From Janthinobacterium rivuli (GTDB lineage Bacteria; Pseudomonadota; Gammaproteobacteria; Burkholderiales; Burkholderiaceae_D), in NCBI RefSeq assembly GCF_029690045.1, contig NZ_CP121464.1:6200001-6264000 (forward strand): a stretch of DNA of 64,000 bases, in the 5' to 3' direction. Under the pieces are notes generated by a model. That model worked only from the letters and a program-made list of their open reading frames with translations, was not told the DNA's origin and made no database searches. The stretch's first letter is position 1. Each line of letters opens with the position of its first letter. Of the stretch, positions 17,477-27,435 are shown piece by piece. The translations under genes and the position numbers were made by a program.

Positions 17477-19627
17477 ATGCACTACGCACTGAACCTGCGC
17501 ACCTTCATTTACAGCCATTATTTTTACCTGGGCTTGCGCGTGGCCATCGGCCTGGTCGGCCTGGCCTTGCTGACCCAGGAAATCAGCGACAGCGCCACCG
17601 CCATGACGGTGTGCATCGGCGCCCTGTGCACCACCCTGATGGACATGCCCAGCCCGCTGCGCCACAAGTTCAATGAAATGCTCGCTTCCGTGCTGCTGTG
17701 CAGCGCCGTAACCTTATTGATCAGCCTGTGCGGCCCCGTGCAGTGGCTGTTGATGACGGTACTTGTCCTCGTGAGTTTCCTCGCCAGCATGATGGTGGTG
17801 TACGGCAAGAAATCCATGCCCTTGCAGCTGGCCGCCCTGTTCATCATGACCATGTCGATGGAGCATCAGATGACGTGGCAGCAATCGTTCCACCATGCGG
17901 GCCTGTTCATGCTGGGCGGCTTGATCTATCTGGCCTACGCCATGGCCATTGCCTGGGTCTTGCGCCACCGCATCAAACAGCAAGTGCTGGCCGAAGCCCT
18001 GTTCGAACTGGCCGCCTACATCGACATCAAGGCCGACTTCTACGACACGCGTTTTAATCTGACGGAACAATTCAACAAGCTGGTGCGCCACCAAAGCATC
18101 CTGGCCGACCGCCAGCAAGCGTCGCGCGACCTGATTCTGCGCAGCCACAAGAACAGCAAGGACGCCATCGTCGTGCAGGTGCACGTATGCATGCTCGATC
18201 TGTATGAACTGATCCTTTCCACGCACACGGATTACGCGCTGCTGCGCCAGCACCTGGCCGACTCCGACGTGCTGAAATCCCTGCACGACCTGGCCTACAA
18301 GGCGGCCCGCGACATCGAAGCCGTCGCCTACGCCGTCACGCGCAAGCGCGCTTCGTACGCGCAGATCATCTATGACAAGGAATGGGCCGACATCGAAGCG
18401 GAAATTGCCCGCCTTCACGCAAAAGGTGACGCTGCGCAGGAAGCGCTGGCCACCCTGCGCGCGCAGCGCAACAAGATCCGCGCGATTCTGAAAATGATCG
18501 CCGAGCTGCACCTGGCCACGCAAAAAGTCTATGCCGACGTGCCGTTCTGGAGCGGTGCGGACATGGCGCCCTTCTTGTCGCAGCAGAAATATGAGCTGAC
18601 AACCCTGCTGTCGAATTTGCGCCTGGACTCGCCCGTGTTCCGCTTCGCCCTGCGCGTGTCGATGGCCATTTCCGTGGGATTGCTGATCGGCCACTGGCTG
18701 CCATATGCGGCGCACAGCTACTGGATTGTCTTGACTATCGTCATCATCCTGCGCCCCACGTTCAGCATGACGCGCCAGCGCCGCGCCGACCGCATCATCG
18801 GCACCATCATCGGCTGCGTGGTCACGGCCATCGTGATCCGCTACGTGCACAGTAATATCGTGCTGATGGCCATTTTATTTCTCTCCATCGTGGCCACGCC
18901 CACCTTCATCTATTTGCGCTACCGCTACACGGCCATCGCCGTCAGCCTGATGATCTTGCTGCAAATGCATTTGGTGGCGCCCAGCAACCCGAACCTCGTC
19001 AGCGAGCGCCTGATCGATACCCTGATCGGCGCGGCGGTGGCCACCGTGTTCAGCTTTGTACTGGCCAACTGGGAATACCAGAGCCTGCCACGCCTGGTGC
19101 GCCAGGTGTTGACTGTAAATGTGAGTTATATGCAGGCCAGCTTCGCGCTGCTGCAAGGCAAATGTTTTGATGATTTCGCCTACCGCATCGAGCGCAAACG
19201 ATTGATGGACAGCCTGGCTGCGCTCAGCTCGGCGCTGGTGCGCATGCTCGATGAACCGGCCAGCAAGCAGCGCGCCGTGGAAGACATCAACCTGTTCATC
19301 GTGCAAAATTATTTATTGGTCGCCCACGTGGCGGCGCTGCGCTCCATCCTCGGGCGCCATGCCAGCCAGCTGCCCGTCGCGCCCGTCAATGCCTTGCTTG
19401 GCCACAGCCATACGCAAGTGTGTCTGACCCTGTCGCGCGCGCTGGAACAGCTCGACGACAAGGCTGCCATCAGCGCCCCGCTGGCTACCCTGCCAGCGCC
19501 GCCCGTCAGCGACGTAGCCTGGTCTGGCTGGCCGCTGGTGCAGCGGCGCATCCGCCTGTTGCAGGCGGATGCGGACAAGATTGTGATACATAGCGCGGCG
19601 ATCGTGCATATTGTGGCACCGCGCTAA
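17477..19627 (+). CDS. FUSC-family (YccS/YhfK-like) inner-membrane protein
   Basis: A 716-residue integral membrane protein related to fusaric-acid-resistance/aromatic-acid exporters. Two membrane blocks are seen, about residues 20-165 (ending LIYLAYAMAIAWVLRHR) and 385-520 (SVGLLIGHWLPYAAHSYWIVLTIV and following), each followed by a cytoplasmic helical region. The arrangement matches the YccS/FUSC layout. The ATG is preceded by AAGGT; an in-frame ATG 24 bases upstream lacks a ribosome site. It is convergent with the S9 peptidase gene, only 11 bases apart, with no visible terminator. Efflux function is by family only; the substrate is unknown. Confidence 0.85.
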   Translation: MHYALNLRTFIYSHYFYLGLRVAIGLVGLALLTQEISDSATAMTVCIGALCTTLMDMPSPLRHKFNEMLASVLLCSAVTLLISLCGPVQWLLMTVLVLVSFLASMMVVYGKKSMPLQLAALFIMTMSMEHQMTWQQSFHHAGLFMLGGLIYLAYAMAIAWVLRHRIKQQVLAEALFELAAYIDIKADFYDTRFNLTEQFNKLVRHQSILADRQQASRDLILRSHKNSKDAIVVQVHVCMLDLYELILSTHTDYALLRQHLADSDVLKSLHDLAYKAARDIEAVAYAVTRKRASYAQIIYDKEWADIEAEIARLHAKGDAAQEALATLRAQRNKIRAILKMIAELHLATQKVYADVPFWSGADMAPFLSQQKYELTTLLSNLRLDSPVFRFALRVSMAISVGLLIGHWLPYAAHSYWIVLTIVIILRPTFSMTRQRRADRIIGTIIGCVVTAIVIRYVHSNIVLMAILFLSIVATPTFIYLRYRYTAIAVSLMILLQMHLVAPSNPNLVSERLIDTLIGAAVATVFSFVLANWEYQSLPRLVRQVLTVNVSYMQASFALLQGKCFDDFAYRIERKRLMDSLAALSSALVRMLDEPASKQRAVEDINLFIVQNYLLVAHVAALRSILGRHASQLPVAPVNALLGHSHTQVCLTLSRALEQLDDKAAISAPLATLPAPPVSDVAWSGWPLVQRRIRLLQADADKIVIHSAAIVHIVAPR

Positions 19628-19638
19628 GCCTGCACAGC

Positions 19639-21591
19639 TTACTTCAGGTATTGTTCAAACCAACCGATAGTACGCTTCTGCAAGTCACGCTGGTGCTCGG
19701 GCTTGCGGAAGGAATGGCCTTCGCCATCGTAGATGAACAGGCTGGACGGCACGCCCATGGCACGCAAGCCGTGCCAGAATTCCAGCGACTGGGCGGCAGG
19801 CGTTTCCACGTCGCGCTCGCCCACGTAGATCAGGGTCGGCGTCTTGGCCGCCTTGATCGATTCGATGGGCGACGCCTTGCGGTAGACGGCCGGATTGTCA
19901 TACGCGGAGGCGCCAAAGAACGGGATCATCCACTGATTGATGCCGTTCTGGCCGTAATAACTGATCCAATTCGACACGCCCGCGCCCGCCACAGCCGCCT
20001 TGAAGCGGTCGCTGTGCGTGACGCCCCACATGGTCATGAAGCCGCCATATGAATGGCCGATCAGGCCCAGGCGCTGGCCATCGACGGGCGCCACTTTTTC
20101 CACCGCGTCGATACCGGCTAGGATGTCGCGCCAGTCGCCGCCGCCAAAGTCAGCCATGTTGGCGCGCGTAAAGGCTTGGCCCTGGCCAAAGCTGCCGCGC
20201 GGATTGGGCAGGAAGACAAAATAACCTTTTTGCGTCAATTCGTGGATCAGGGTGCTCGCCGCTACATAACGGGGCGAGGCAGCCGCGCCGGGGCCGCCAT
20301 GCACGTTGACGACCATCGGGTAGCGCTTGCCTGCCTCCGTCTTCAACGGTCCCAGCAGCCAGCCCTGCACCTTGTATTGCTCGTTGCTCCAGCCCACGTT
20401 CTGCACCGACAGTTGTGGCGCAAAGCCGTCATTGTCGCGCGTGATCTTTTTCAGCTGGCCCACCGGTCCCGCCACCAGGTAGCTGGCGTGCGTAAAATCT
20501 TCCTGCGCGGCGGCGGCGTGACGGCCATCGGCGCTGAACGACAAGCGGCCATCGCTGCCGCTGCTGCTCAGTTCACCGAGCATCACAGGTTGGCTGGGGC
20601 CGGTCTGCGCATCGACGGGCACCAGCGCCAGCTGCGAATCGATCAGGGCCGTCGCCAGCAAGCCGGCGCCGCGCCAGACGACGCCATTGAAGGTGCCGCG
20701 GTAGTCTTGTGTGAGATTGCGCGGCGTGCCGCCAGCCAGCGGCACCGTGTAGATATCGCCGCCGATGGAGCCGAAATCGCTCATCAGGCCGCCGATGAAG
20801 ACCACCGTCTTGCCGTCCGGCGAGACCGAGGGCAGGTTCAGCTGCATGGCCGGCGACGCGATCACGCGCAGGGCGCCCGTGGCCGCATCGATATGGCTGA
20901 GCTTGGCGACCCACCAGTTGCTATCGCCATTGCCCTGCGCGCTGGTGGCAACAAAGCCGCGGCCATCGGGCGTCCAGCTGTATTCATACACATAGGTGTC
21001 GCCTGGTGACAGCAGACGCGGCTCGCCGCCGCTGACCGGCACGACGGCGATACGCTGGGCATCGTCTTCGCTGCCCACTTCGCCCACCTGGCGCGCGCCC
21101 GCCTCGACGGCGCCGGCCAGCTTGCGCGCGCCCACCGTCGCCAGCAGGGCCAGCTGCTTGCCGTCCGGCGACCAGCGCGCCGTGCTGGCTACGCCCTTGA
21201 TACTGGTCAACATCCGCACCGGCGCCTGCGACAGGGTGGCCAGATATAGCTGCGCCGTGCCCGCCTTGGCGTCATAGCCGATGAAGGCCAGTTGCCTGCC
21301 GTCCGGCGACCAGCTGGGCTTGTCGTAGGAACACACGGCACACGGATCGAATTGCTGCACGATGGCGCCGTTGGCGGCGTCGCGCACGACGATCACCGCA
21401 TGCGGGCGCTGCGGCAGTGGCTGTTCCACCCTGCTCGACTCGATGGCGGCGATGCGCTGGCCATTGGCCGACAAGGCCACGGCGCGGTAATCGCGCAATG
21501 CTGGCTCGGATGCAGACGCGGCCTGCGCCAGGGTGGCCAGGAGGCTGCTTGCCAGCAAGCCGCAAGCGGCCAGATCAGTTATTTTCATCAT
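19639..21591 (-). CDS. S9-family prolyl oligopeptidase/acylaminoacyl-peptidase
   Basis: A 650-residue exported serine peptidase. Residues 1-27 form a signal peptide (hydrophobic LAACGLLASSLLATLAQAASA). Residues about 30-370 are a WD40-like beta-propeller with repeats such as KPSWSPDGRQLAFIG and TARWSPDGKQLALLA. The C-terminal alpha/beta hydrolase carries the nucleophile in IGHSYGGFM, the oxyanion region VNVHGGPGA, Asp in YVGERDVETP and His in DGEGHSF. The first of two adjacent ATGs has the better-spaced GGAA. Substrate preference (prolyl versus acyl-aminoacyl) cannot be read from the sequence. Single gene behind the permease terminator. Confidence 0.92.
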   Translation of the reverse strand: MMKITDLAACGLLASSLLATLAQAASASEPALRDYRAVALSANGQRIAAIESSRVEQPLPQRPHAVIVVRDAANGAIVQQFDPCAVCSYDKPSWSPDGRQLAFIGYDAKAGTAQLYLATLSQAPVRMLTSIKGVASTARWSPDGKQLALLATVGARKLAGAVEAGARQVGEVGSEDDAQRIAVVPVSGGEPRLLSPGDTYVYEYSWTPDGRGFVATSAQGNGDSNWWVAKLSHIDAATGALRVIASPAMQLNLPSVSPDGKTVVFIGGLMSDFGSIGGDIYTVPLAGGTPRNLTQDYRGTFNGVVWRGAGLLATALIDSQLALVPVDAQTGPSQPVMLGELSSSGSDGRLSFSADGRHAAAAQEDFTHASYLVAGPVGQLKKITRDNDGFAPQLSVQNVGWSNEQYKVQGWLLGPLKTEAGKRYPMVVNVHGGPGAAASPRYVAASTLIHELTQKGYFVFLPNPRGSFGQGQAFTRANMADFGGGDWRDILAGIDAVEKVAPVDGQRLGLIGHSYGGFMTMWGVTHSDRFKAAVAGAGVSNWISYYGQNGINQWMIPFFGASAYDNPAVYRKASPIESIKAAKTPTLIYVGERDVETPAAQSLEFWHGLRAMGVPSSLFIYDGEGHSFRKPEHQRDLQKRTIGWFEQYLK

Positions 21592-21610
21592 GTAAATTCC
21601 GGTTAGAAAT

Positions 21611-21638
21611 AAAAAAAACCGCCGGCAAGCGCGGCGGT
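21611..21638 (-). terminator. Terminator after the CAT-type amino-acid permease gene
   Basis: Minus-strand stem ACCGCCG/CGGCGGT (21632-21638 with 21618-21624) followed by a run of T (A-run at 21611-21618 on the plus strand). Confidence 0.85.
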
Positions 21639-21658
21639 TTCGGATGGAACAGACTGCA

Positions 21659-23131
21659 TTAGCGGGCCTTCTTGCCCAGATGCGAATGCCGCATGCTGTA
21701 CAGGAAGTAAATGGCCACCGTCACCGCCATCCACACACTGAACACGACAAACGTCGTATGCGGCAAATCGCGCATGATGTACAGGCAAGCCAGAATGCTC
21801 AGACCCGGAATCACGTACGGGCCGAACGGCACGCTGAAGCCTTCGATGCGGTTCGCGCCCTGCTTGTGGCGCAGCACGGGCACGGCGATCGAGACGACCA
21901 TGAAGGCCGTCAGGGTACCGATGCTGACCATGTCCCACAGGTAAGTCGCATCGACGGAACCGGCCACCACGGCCACCACCAGGCAGACGATGATGGTATT
22001 GCTGACCGGCACCAGAGTGCGCGGGTGGATCTTCTGGAACGATTTCGGGATCAAACCATCACGGCTGACGGCAAACAGGATGCGCGTCTGGCCGTAGATC
22101 GTCACCAGGGTCACGCTGAAGACGGAAATGACGGCGCCGGCCGACAGCACCAGCGCGGGCCAGGTCTTGCCCGTGACGTTTTGCAGGATCACCGCCAGGC
22201 CCGCTTCCTGGCCTTCGAACAATTTCGCCTGTTGCGCGCCGAGGGCGGCCACGGCCACCAGCAAATAAAACACGGTGACGATGAGCAAGGCGCCGAGGAT
22301 GCCGCGCGGCACATTGCGCGTGGGATTTTTCACTTCGTCGCCCGCCGTCGCCACCGTATCGAGGCCGATGAAGGAGAAGAAGACGGTGCCGGCCGCGGCC
22401 GTGACGCCCGTCATGCCGGCAAAGCCCTTGCTGTTGTCGGTATTGAAGAAGGGGAAGAAATTGTCGGCGTTAAAACCGGAAAACGCGATGACGATGAAAA
22501 ACACGAGGATCGCCAGCTTGATGATGACCATGATGGCGTTCATCAGGGCCGATTCCTTGGCGCCACGCAACAGCAGGAAGCCGCACATGCAGATCAAAAA
22601 GATCGGCGGCAGGTTGATGTGGCCGGCATGAAACTCCATGCCATGCGGGCCAGAAACGATCATCGGCGTGCGCAGCATCTCCGGGATGTGCCAGCCAAAC
22701 GCGTTTTCCAGGAAGTTGTTCAAGTAGGACGACCAGCCGATGGCCACGGCACTGCCCGCCAAGCCGTATTCGAGCAGCAGACAGGCGGCCATGATGAAGG
22801 CAAGAAACTCGCCCACGGTGGCGTAGGCAAACGAATACGAGGAGCCGGAAGCGGGTATGCGGAACGACAATTCCGCATAGCACAAGGCCGTCAGGCCGGC
22901 CGTGATGGCGGCGATCAGGAAAGACAGGACGACCGAAGGACCCGCCTTGGGGACGGCTTCGACCATGGTAAAGAAAATGCCCGTGCCGATGGTGGCGCCG
23001 ACGCCGATCATGGTGAGGGAAAACAGGCCGATGGACCGGCTCAAGCCACTGCTGCTGAGGCCTTCACCATATTCGACCGTGGTATCGATCGGCTTGGTGC
23101 GGCAAATTTTCTGGACCAGGGTTTGGCTCAC
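21659..23131 (-). CDS. APC-superfamily amino-acid permease, cationic amino-acid transporter type
   Basis: A 490-residue inner-membrane transporter with 12-14 predicted helices. The substrate-site loops of APC transporters are seen: GVGATIGTGIFF in helix 1 and FFSFIGLDTVATAGDEVKNPTRNVPRGI in the helix 6-7 region (shown here in two overlapping parts: FFSFIGLDTVA and GDEVKNPTRNVP). The last is typical of the CAT (cationic amino-acid) group. GTG is taken as start because AAAGGAA lies six bases upstream; the frame remains open for 34 further codons without a better site. A strong terminator follows. Substrate specificity is by family only. Confidence 0.87.
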   Translation of the reverse strand: MSQTLVQKICRTKPIDTTVEYGEGLSSSGLSRSIGLFSLTMIGVGATIGTGIFFTMVEAVPKAGPSVVLSFLIAAITAGLTALCYAELSFRIPASGSSYSFAYATVGEFLAFIMAACLLLEYGLAGSAVAIGWSSYLNNFLENAFGWHIPEMLRTPMIVSGPHGMEFHAGHINLPPIFLICMCGFLLLRGAKESALMNAIMVIIKLAILVFFIVIAFSGFNADNFFPFFNTDNSKGFAGMTGVTAAAGTVFFSFIGLDTVATAGDEVKNPTRNVPRGILGALLIVTVFYLLVAVAALGAQQAKLFEGQEAGLAVILQNVTGKTWPALVLSAGAVISVFSVTLVTIYGQTRILFAVSRDGLIPKSFQKIHPRTLVPVSNTIIVCLVVAVVAGSVDATYLWDMVSIGTLTAFMVVSIAVPVLRHKQGANRIEGFSVPFGPYVIPGLSILACLYIMRDLPHTTFVVFSVWMAVTVAIYFLYSMRHSHLGKKAR

Positions 23132-23358
23132 TAATATTCCTTTATGAGGCACACATATTCGTATGACGGGTAAAAACAAATAACGCTCCGGCCCTACCTG
23201 GCAAAAAACCGGAAAGATCGCGTCCATTCTCAAAACTAAGCGATTATAGGGCTTTCATCGGCTCAGCTAAACAGAACTTTGATGTAAGGAAACAACGACT
23301 GGCGTGCGCCGCTAAACCCGCAAGAGTGCTGCTGAAGAAAAAATTGCTTCCATGAAAG

Positions 23359-23393
23359 AAAAAGCGCGCCGCTGCAGGGGCAGGGGCGCGCTT
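23359..23393 (-). terminator. Terminator after the proline-type permease gene
   Basis: Minus-strand 9-bp stem AAGCGCGCC/GGCGCGCTT (23385-23393 with 23362-23370) running into TTTTTC. The remaining 23132-23358 holds no visible gene. Confidence 0.8.
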
Positions 23394-23417
23394 CTGGCTC
23401 AGCTCAGTTCAGCTGAA

Positions 23418-24848
23418 TTACTTCTTGCCGTGTGGCGCATCGGCCGGCGGCCAGCCCGCTTCGTAGCCTTGCGGCACGTCGTCGCGGCGCGCTTTCGGCG
23501 CCAGGCCCAGCGCGTAGTACAGCACCGTCAGCAGGATCAGCCAGGCCGGTCCCACCATCAGGGCGATGCGCGTATCGGGGAAATACGCCATCAGGCCGAT
23601 CACCAGCGCCAGGAAGGCCAGCGAAATCCAGGAACCATACGGCGCGAACGGCATGCGGAAGGCCAGGTTCTTGATTTCCAGCGGCGTCAAGGTCTTGCGG
23701 AACTGAATCTGCGTGACGAGGATCACGCCCCAGGTCCAGACGGCGCCGAAGGTGGAGATCGAGGTGACCCAGATAAACACTTTTTCCGGCACCAGGTAGT
23801 TCAGCAGCACGCCCAGCAGCAGCGCGAAGACGGACACGAGGATGGCGCGGCGCGGCACGCCGCTGGCCGTGGTTTCCGCGAACGCTTTCGGCGCCTGGCC
23901 TTGCAGCGCCAGGTTGTACAGCATGCGGCCCGTGCTGAAGATGCCGCCATTACACGACGACAGGGCCGCCGTCAGCACGACGAAGTTGATGATGCCGGCG
24001 GCCGTCTTGATGCCCAGGCGTTCGAACGTCATGACGAAGGGGCTGCCGGTGGTGCCGATTTCATTCCATGGGTAGATCGACAGGATCACGAACAGTGCGC
24101 CGACATAGAAAATCAGGATGCGCCAGAACACGGAATTGATGGCGTCGGGAATCGATTTCTTCGGGTTGGCCGCTTCACCGGCCGTCAAGCCGATCATTTC
24201 CACGCCCAGGTAGGCAAACATCACCATCTGCAGCGACATCAGCACGCCCTGCGCGCCATTCGGGAAGAAGCCGCCATGCGTCCACAGGTTCGAGATGCCG
24301 ATGGCCACGCCGTCGTTGCCGAGACCGAAGATGATCATGCCCGTGCCGCCGATGATCATCAGGATGATGGTGACCACCTTGATCAGGGCGAACCAGAATT
24401 CGAACTCGCCGTAGGCTTTCACGGCCAGCAGGTTGATGGCGCCCATGGAACCGAGGGCCGCCAGGGCCCAGATCCAGCGCGGCACGTCGGGGAACCAGAT
24501 GCCCATGTAGATGGCGACGGCGGTAATTTCCGCCACGCACGTGACCAGCCACAGGAACCAGTAGTTCCAGCCCGTCAGATAGCCTTGCAGGGGACCCAGG
24601 TAATCCTGGGCATAGCGGCTGAAGGAACCGGCCACGGGATTGTGCACGGCCATTTCGCCCAGCGCGCGCATGATCATGAAGATGACCGCGCCACCGATGA
24701 TGTACGACAGCATGATGCCGGGGCCGGCCATCTTGATCGCGTTGCCGGAACCCAAAAACAGGCCCACGCCAATCGCGGCGCCCAGCGCCATCAGGCGGAT
24801 CTGCCGCTCGCCCAGGCCGCGGTGCAAGCCTTGTTCACTCGTTTTCAT
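23418..24848 (-). CDS. proY: Proline-type amino-acid permease (AAT family)
   Basis: A 476-residue inner-membrane amino-acid:proton symporter. It closely follows E. coli ProY by eye across its length: LGAAIGVGLFLGSGNAIKMA in helix 1, MRALGEMAVHNPVAGSFSRY, MFAYLGVEMIGLTAGEA in helix 6, NPKKSIPDAINSV, and LSIYPWNEIGTTGSPFV. The ATG has GGAG nine bases upstream. The RidA-like gene lies 130 bases upstream in the same direction, so the two may be co-transcribed. Other AAT substrates (D-serine/glycine, histidine, aromatic) cannot be ruled out. Confidence 0.85.
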   Translation of the reverse strand: MKTSEQGLHRGLGERQIRLMALGAAIGVGLFLGSGNAIKMAGPGIMLSYIIGGAVIFMIMRALGEMAVHNPVAGSFSRYAQDYLGPLQGYLTGWNYWFLWLVTCVAEITAVAIYMGIWFPDVPRWIWALAALGSMGAINLLAVKAYGEFEFWFALIKVVTIILMIIGGTGMIIFGLGNDGVAIGISNLWTHGGFFPNGAQGVLMSLQMVMFAYLGVEMIGLTAGEAANPKKSIPDAINSVFWRILIFYVGALFVILSIYPWNEIGTTGSPFVMTFERLGIKTAAGIINFVVLTAALSSCNGGIFSTGRMLYNLALQGQAPKAFAETTASGVPRRAILVSVFALLLGVLLNYLVPEKVFIWVTSISTFGAVWTWGVILVTQIQFRKTLTPLEIKNLAFRMPFAPYGSWISLAFLALVIGLMAYFPDTRIALMVGPAWLILLTVLYYALGLAPKARRDDVPQGYEAGWPPADAPHGKK

Positions 24849-24978
24849 TACGTGTCTCCGTTTTTTTCTTGAATACACCGATCCCTCCACCCCAATGGCG
24901 GTTCCGCTCTTGCTGGAATGGAGGAAAAGGCTGGCCGGCGGCTGAGCGCCGGCATGCTCATGTGGTCAGGCTACTGCG

Positions 24979-25437
24979 TCAGGCCAGTTCGGCGATCAGC
25001 TCGATCTCGACGCAAGCGCCCAGCGGGATTTGCGCCACGCCGAAGGCGGAGCGGGCGTGCTTGCCGCTGTCGCCGAAGACTTCGACGAACAGTTCCGAGG
25101 CGCCATTGGTCACCAGGTGCTGTTCCGTGAATTCGGAGGTGGAATTGACCAGACTCATGACCTTGACGATGCGCTTGACCTTGTTCAAGTCGCCGCCGCA
25201 CGCGTCTTGCAGGGTGGCGATCAGTTCGATGGCGATGCCGCGCGCGGCGATCTTGCCTTCTTCCGTGGTGACGTCCTTGCCCAGCTGGCCAACCCAGACC
25301 TTGCCATCCTTCTTGGCCAGGTGGCCGGACAGGAAGACGGTGTTGCCCGTGCGGGCATGCATCACGTAGGCGGCAGCTGGCGCGGCAACGACTGGCAGTT
25401 CGATGTTGAGGGCTTTGAGTTTTTCGTAAAACGACAT
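24979..25437 (-). CDS. RidA/YjgF-family protein
   Basis: A 152-residue protein of the Rid superfamily, which includes deaminases of reactive enamine/imine intermediates from PLP enzymes. Visible features: GNTVFLSGHLAKKDG, KIAARGIAIELIATLQDACGGDLNKV (quoted as KIAARGIAIEL and DACGGDLNKV), and the C-terminal GVAQIPLGACVEIELIAELA block. At the usual catalytic Arg of RidA (motif xxRxxxxV) this protein has HARSAFGVAQ, so Arg is kept but the context differs from archetypal RidA and it belongs to the longer 'RidA family' group. GGAG precedes the ATG. Lies directly upstream of the permease gene; a link with amino-acid turnover is plausible. Confidence 0.82.
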   Translation of the reverse strand: MSFYEKLKALNIELPVVAAPAAAYVMHARTGNTVFLSGHLAKKDGKVWVGQLGKDVTTEEGKIAARGIAIELIATLQDACGGDLNKVKRIVKVMSLVNSTSEFTEQHLVTNGASELFVEVFGDSGKHARSAFGVAQIPLGACVEIELIAELA

Positions 25438-25690
25438 GCTATTTCTCCAAGAAAACAATATAAGCGAAACCAAAATTCATGCACGGCAGGGCACGCAGGA
25501 TGACGCCCTGGCAGCGCGGTAGTGACCGACAACAGTGCCAGATTAAACGTCATCATATTGGTGAACCAGCAGTTTTAGTTCACAAATAGGCCCGGTTATT
25601 CAGTGGATTATACCGACAATCAAACAAAATTCAGCATCGGTTCATGAAGCATGCTCTACAGGCATCGAGCGTGACTTTTTCATTAAATTG

Positions 25691-27274
25691 TCACTTGTGC
25701 AATGTCAAGCCCTCGGGGTCAAGGTTTATCGCCTCCAGAAATGCCTGGTCGTGCGAAACCACAAGTAGCGCGCCCCGATATTGCAGCAGCATCTGCTCCA
25801 GCGCCTGCAGGCTGGCCAGGTCCAGATGATTGTCGGGTTCATCTAACAGCAGCAGTTGCGGCGGCGCCTGCGCATACAGTTCGGCCGCCAGCGCCACCTT
25901 CATGCGCTCGCCACCGCTGAGCAAACGGCTGGGCATGGTGGCGCGCGCGCCGGCAATGCCCAGCAGCGCCAGCCGCGTGCGCAGCTCGCCTTCCGGCAGC
26001 AGGCTGTTGCGTGCCTGCAAGCGCTGCACGGCGCTCCACTCGCCGTCTTGCAGTCCAGCATGCTGGTCCAGCCACGCCATCCGCGCATGGCACAGTAGCT
26101 CGCCGCTGGCGGGCGCCAGCTGGCCGGCGATCACGCGCAGCAAGGTCGACTTGCCACTGCCATTATTGCCCGTCACGGCCAGGCGGCGCGCGCCGCTGAT
26201 GACCAGGTTCACAGGCTGCACCTGGCCATAGGGCAAGACCAGATCGCGCAGCTCCAGGATCAGCTTGCCGTTCGGCACGGCACTGTCGGGCGCCAGCAGC
26301 AGCCGTTCAGCCTCGGGCGCGCAGCGGGCGCTGGCCTCCATCACCCTTTGCTGGCGCGCCTGCTGCGCCTCTTGCGCGCGCAGGCGCAGCTTGCCCTGGC
26401 TATCCTGGCTTTTCTCCTTGCGCGCGTCGAGCAGCAGCTTGCTTTGATTGCCTTCGCGGCCATCCTTTTCACCACGTACCACCCGTTTCTGCTGGCGTTC
26501 GGCCTGCTGCTGCGCTTCGCGCTGTTCGCGTCTGGCGCCGGCCTTTTCCGCCTGCAGGGCCGCCGCAAAACCGGCCTGCTCCAGCGCGCGCTGCTGCGCA
26601 TACATGGCGTAATTGCCGCCATAGCTGCGCAAGCCTTGCGGCGACAGCTCGGCGATGTCATCGACGTGCTCGAGCAAGCCGCGGTCATGGCTGACCAGCA
26701 GCAAGCCGCCCGGCCAGCGCGCCATCTGCGCCACCAAACGGGCGCGCTGCTGCGCATCGAGATGGTTGCTCGGTTCATCGAGCACCAGCCAGTCCGCCTG
26801 CGACAGCCAGGCCCCTTGCAGGGCGATGCGCTGGCGTTCGCCGCCGCTCAGGCTGGCAGTGCGCGTAGCGGCATTGACATGGCGCAAATCGAGCGCATCG
26901 AGCGCCTGGCGCAAACGGGCGTGGGCATCCCAGCGATCTCCCACGAGCGCGTAATCGGCTTCATCGATACTGCCCTCGGCGATGCGCGCCAGCGCGGCCA
27001 GCAAGTCCTGCATGCCAGCAAGGGCCGCCACGGTGGGATAGCGCTGCGGATCGAGTTCCTGCGCCACGTAATGCACGCTGCCGTCACAGCGCACGGCACC
27101 GGAAGACGGCTGCGCCTGGCCCGCCAGCAGGCGTGCCAGCACGCTCTTGCCCACGCCGTTATCTCCGACGAGGCCGATACGTTGCGGGGCAAAGACAAAT
27201 TGCAGATCGGAAAACAGGGTGCGGCCATCGGGCAGCACAAAGGAAAGACGGTCGAGTTGTAGTAATGCGGGCAT
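25691..27274 (-). CDS. ABC-F family ATPase
   Basis: A 527-residue soluble protein with two ATP-binding cassettes and no membrane part, as in ABC-F factors that act on the ribosome. First cassette: Walker A GDNGVGKS at 37-44, signature LSGGERQR at 142-149, Walker B LVLDEPSNHLD near 163-173. A charged, Gln/Arg/Lys-rich linker lies at about 230-330. Second cassette: Walker A GNNGSGKS at 369-376, signature LSGGERMK, Walker B LLLLDEPDNHLD. The ATG has AGGAG five bases upstream. It is shorter than Uup/EttA and closer to the 'ABC-F, antibiotic-resistance-like' or YheS-like set; whether it protects ribosomes is unknown. Confidence 0.9.
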   Translation of the reverse strand: MPALLQLDRLSFVLPDGRTLFSDLQFVFAPQRIGLVGDNGVGKSVLARLLAGQAQPSSGAVRCDGSVHYVAQELDPQRYPTVAALAGMQDLLAALARIAEGSIDEADYALVGDRWDAHARLRQALDALDLRHVNAATRTASLSGGERQRIALQGAWLSQADWLVLDEPSNHLDAQQRARLVAQMARWPGGLLLVSHDRGLLEHVDDIAELSPQGLRSYGGNYAMYAQQRALEQAGFAAALQAEKAGARREQREAQQQAERQQKRVVRGEKDGREGNQSKLLLDARKEKSQDSQGKLRLRAQEAQQARQQRVMEASARCAPEAERLLLAPDSAVPNGKLILELRDLVLPYGQVQPVNLVISGARRLAVTGNNGSGKSTLLRVIAGQLAPASGELLCHARMAWLDQHAGLQDGEWSAVQRLQARNSLLPEGELRTRLALLGIAGARATMPSRLLSGGERMKVALAAELYAQAPPQLLLLDEPDNHLDLASLQALEQMLLQYRGALLVVSHDQAFLEAINLDPEGLTLHK

Positions 27275-27435
27275 GGATACTCCTGGTACGTGCAGACAGG
27301 GCTGGCGAACCCGCACGGCGCAAAGGCGCTGTGGCGGGATGGGCGAGGCCGTGCACAGCACGGCAGTATCAATGGCGCATGTCGAAGCGTCCTGGAGAAA
27401 TGGGAAAGAAGCGTCAGTGTAGCAGAGCAGGCTTG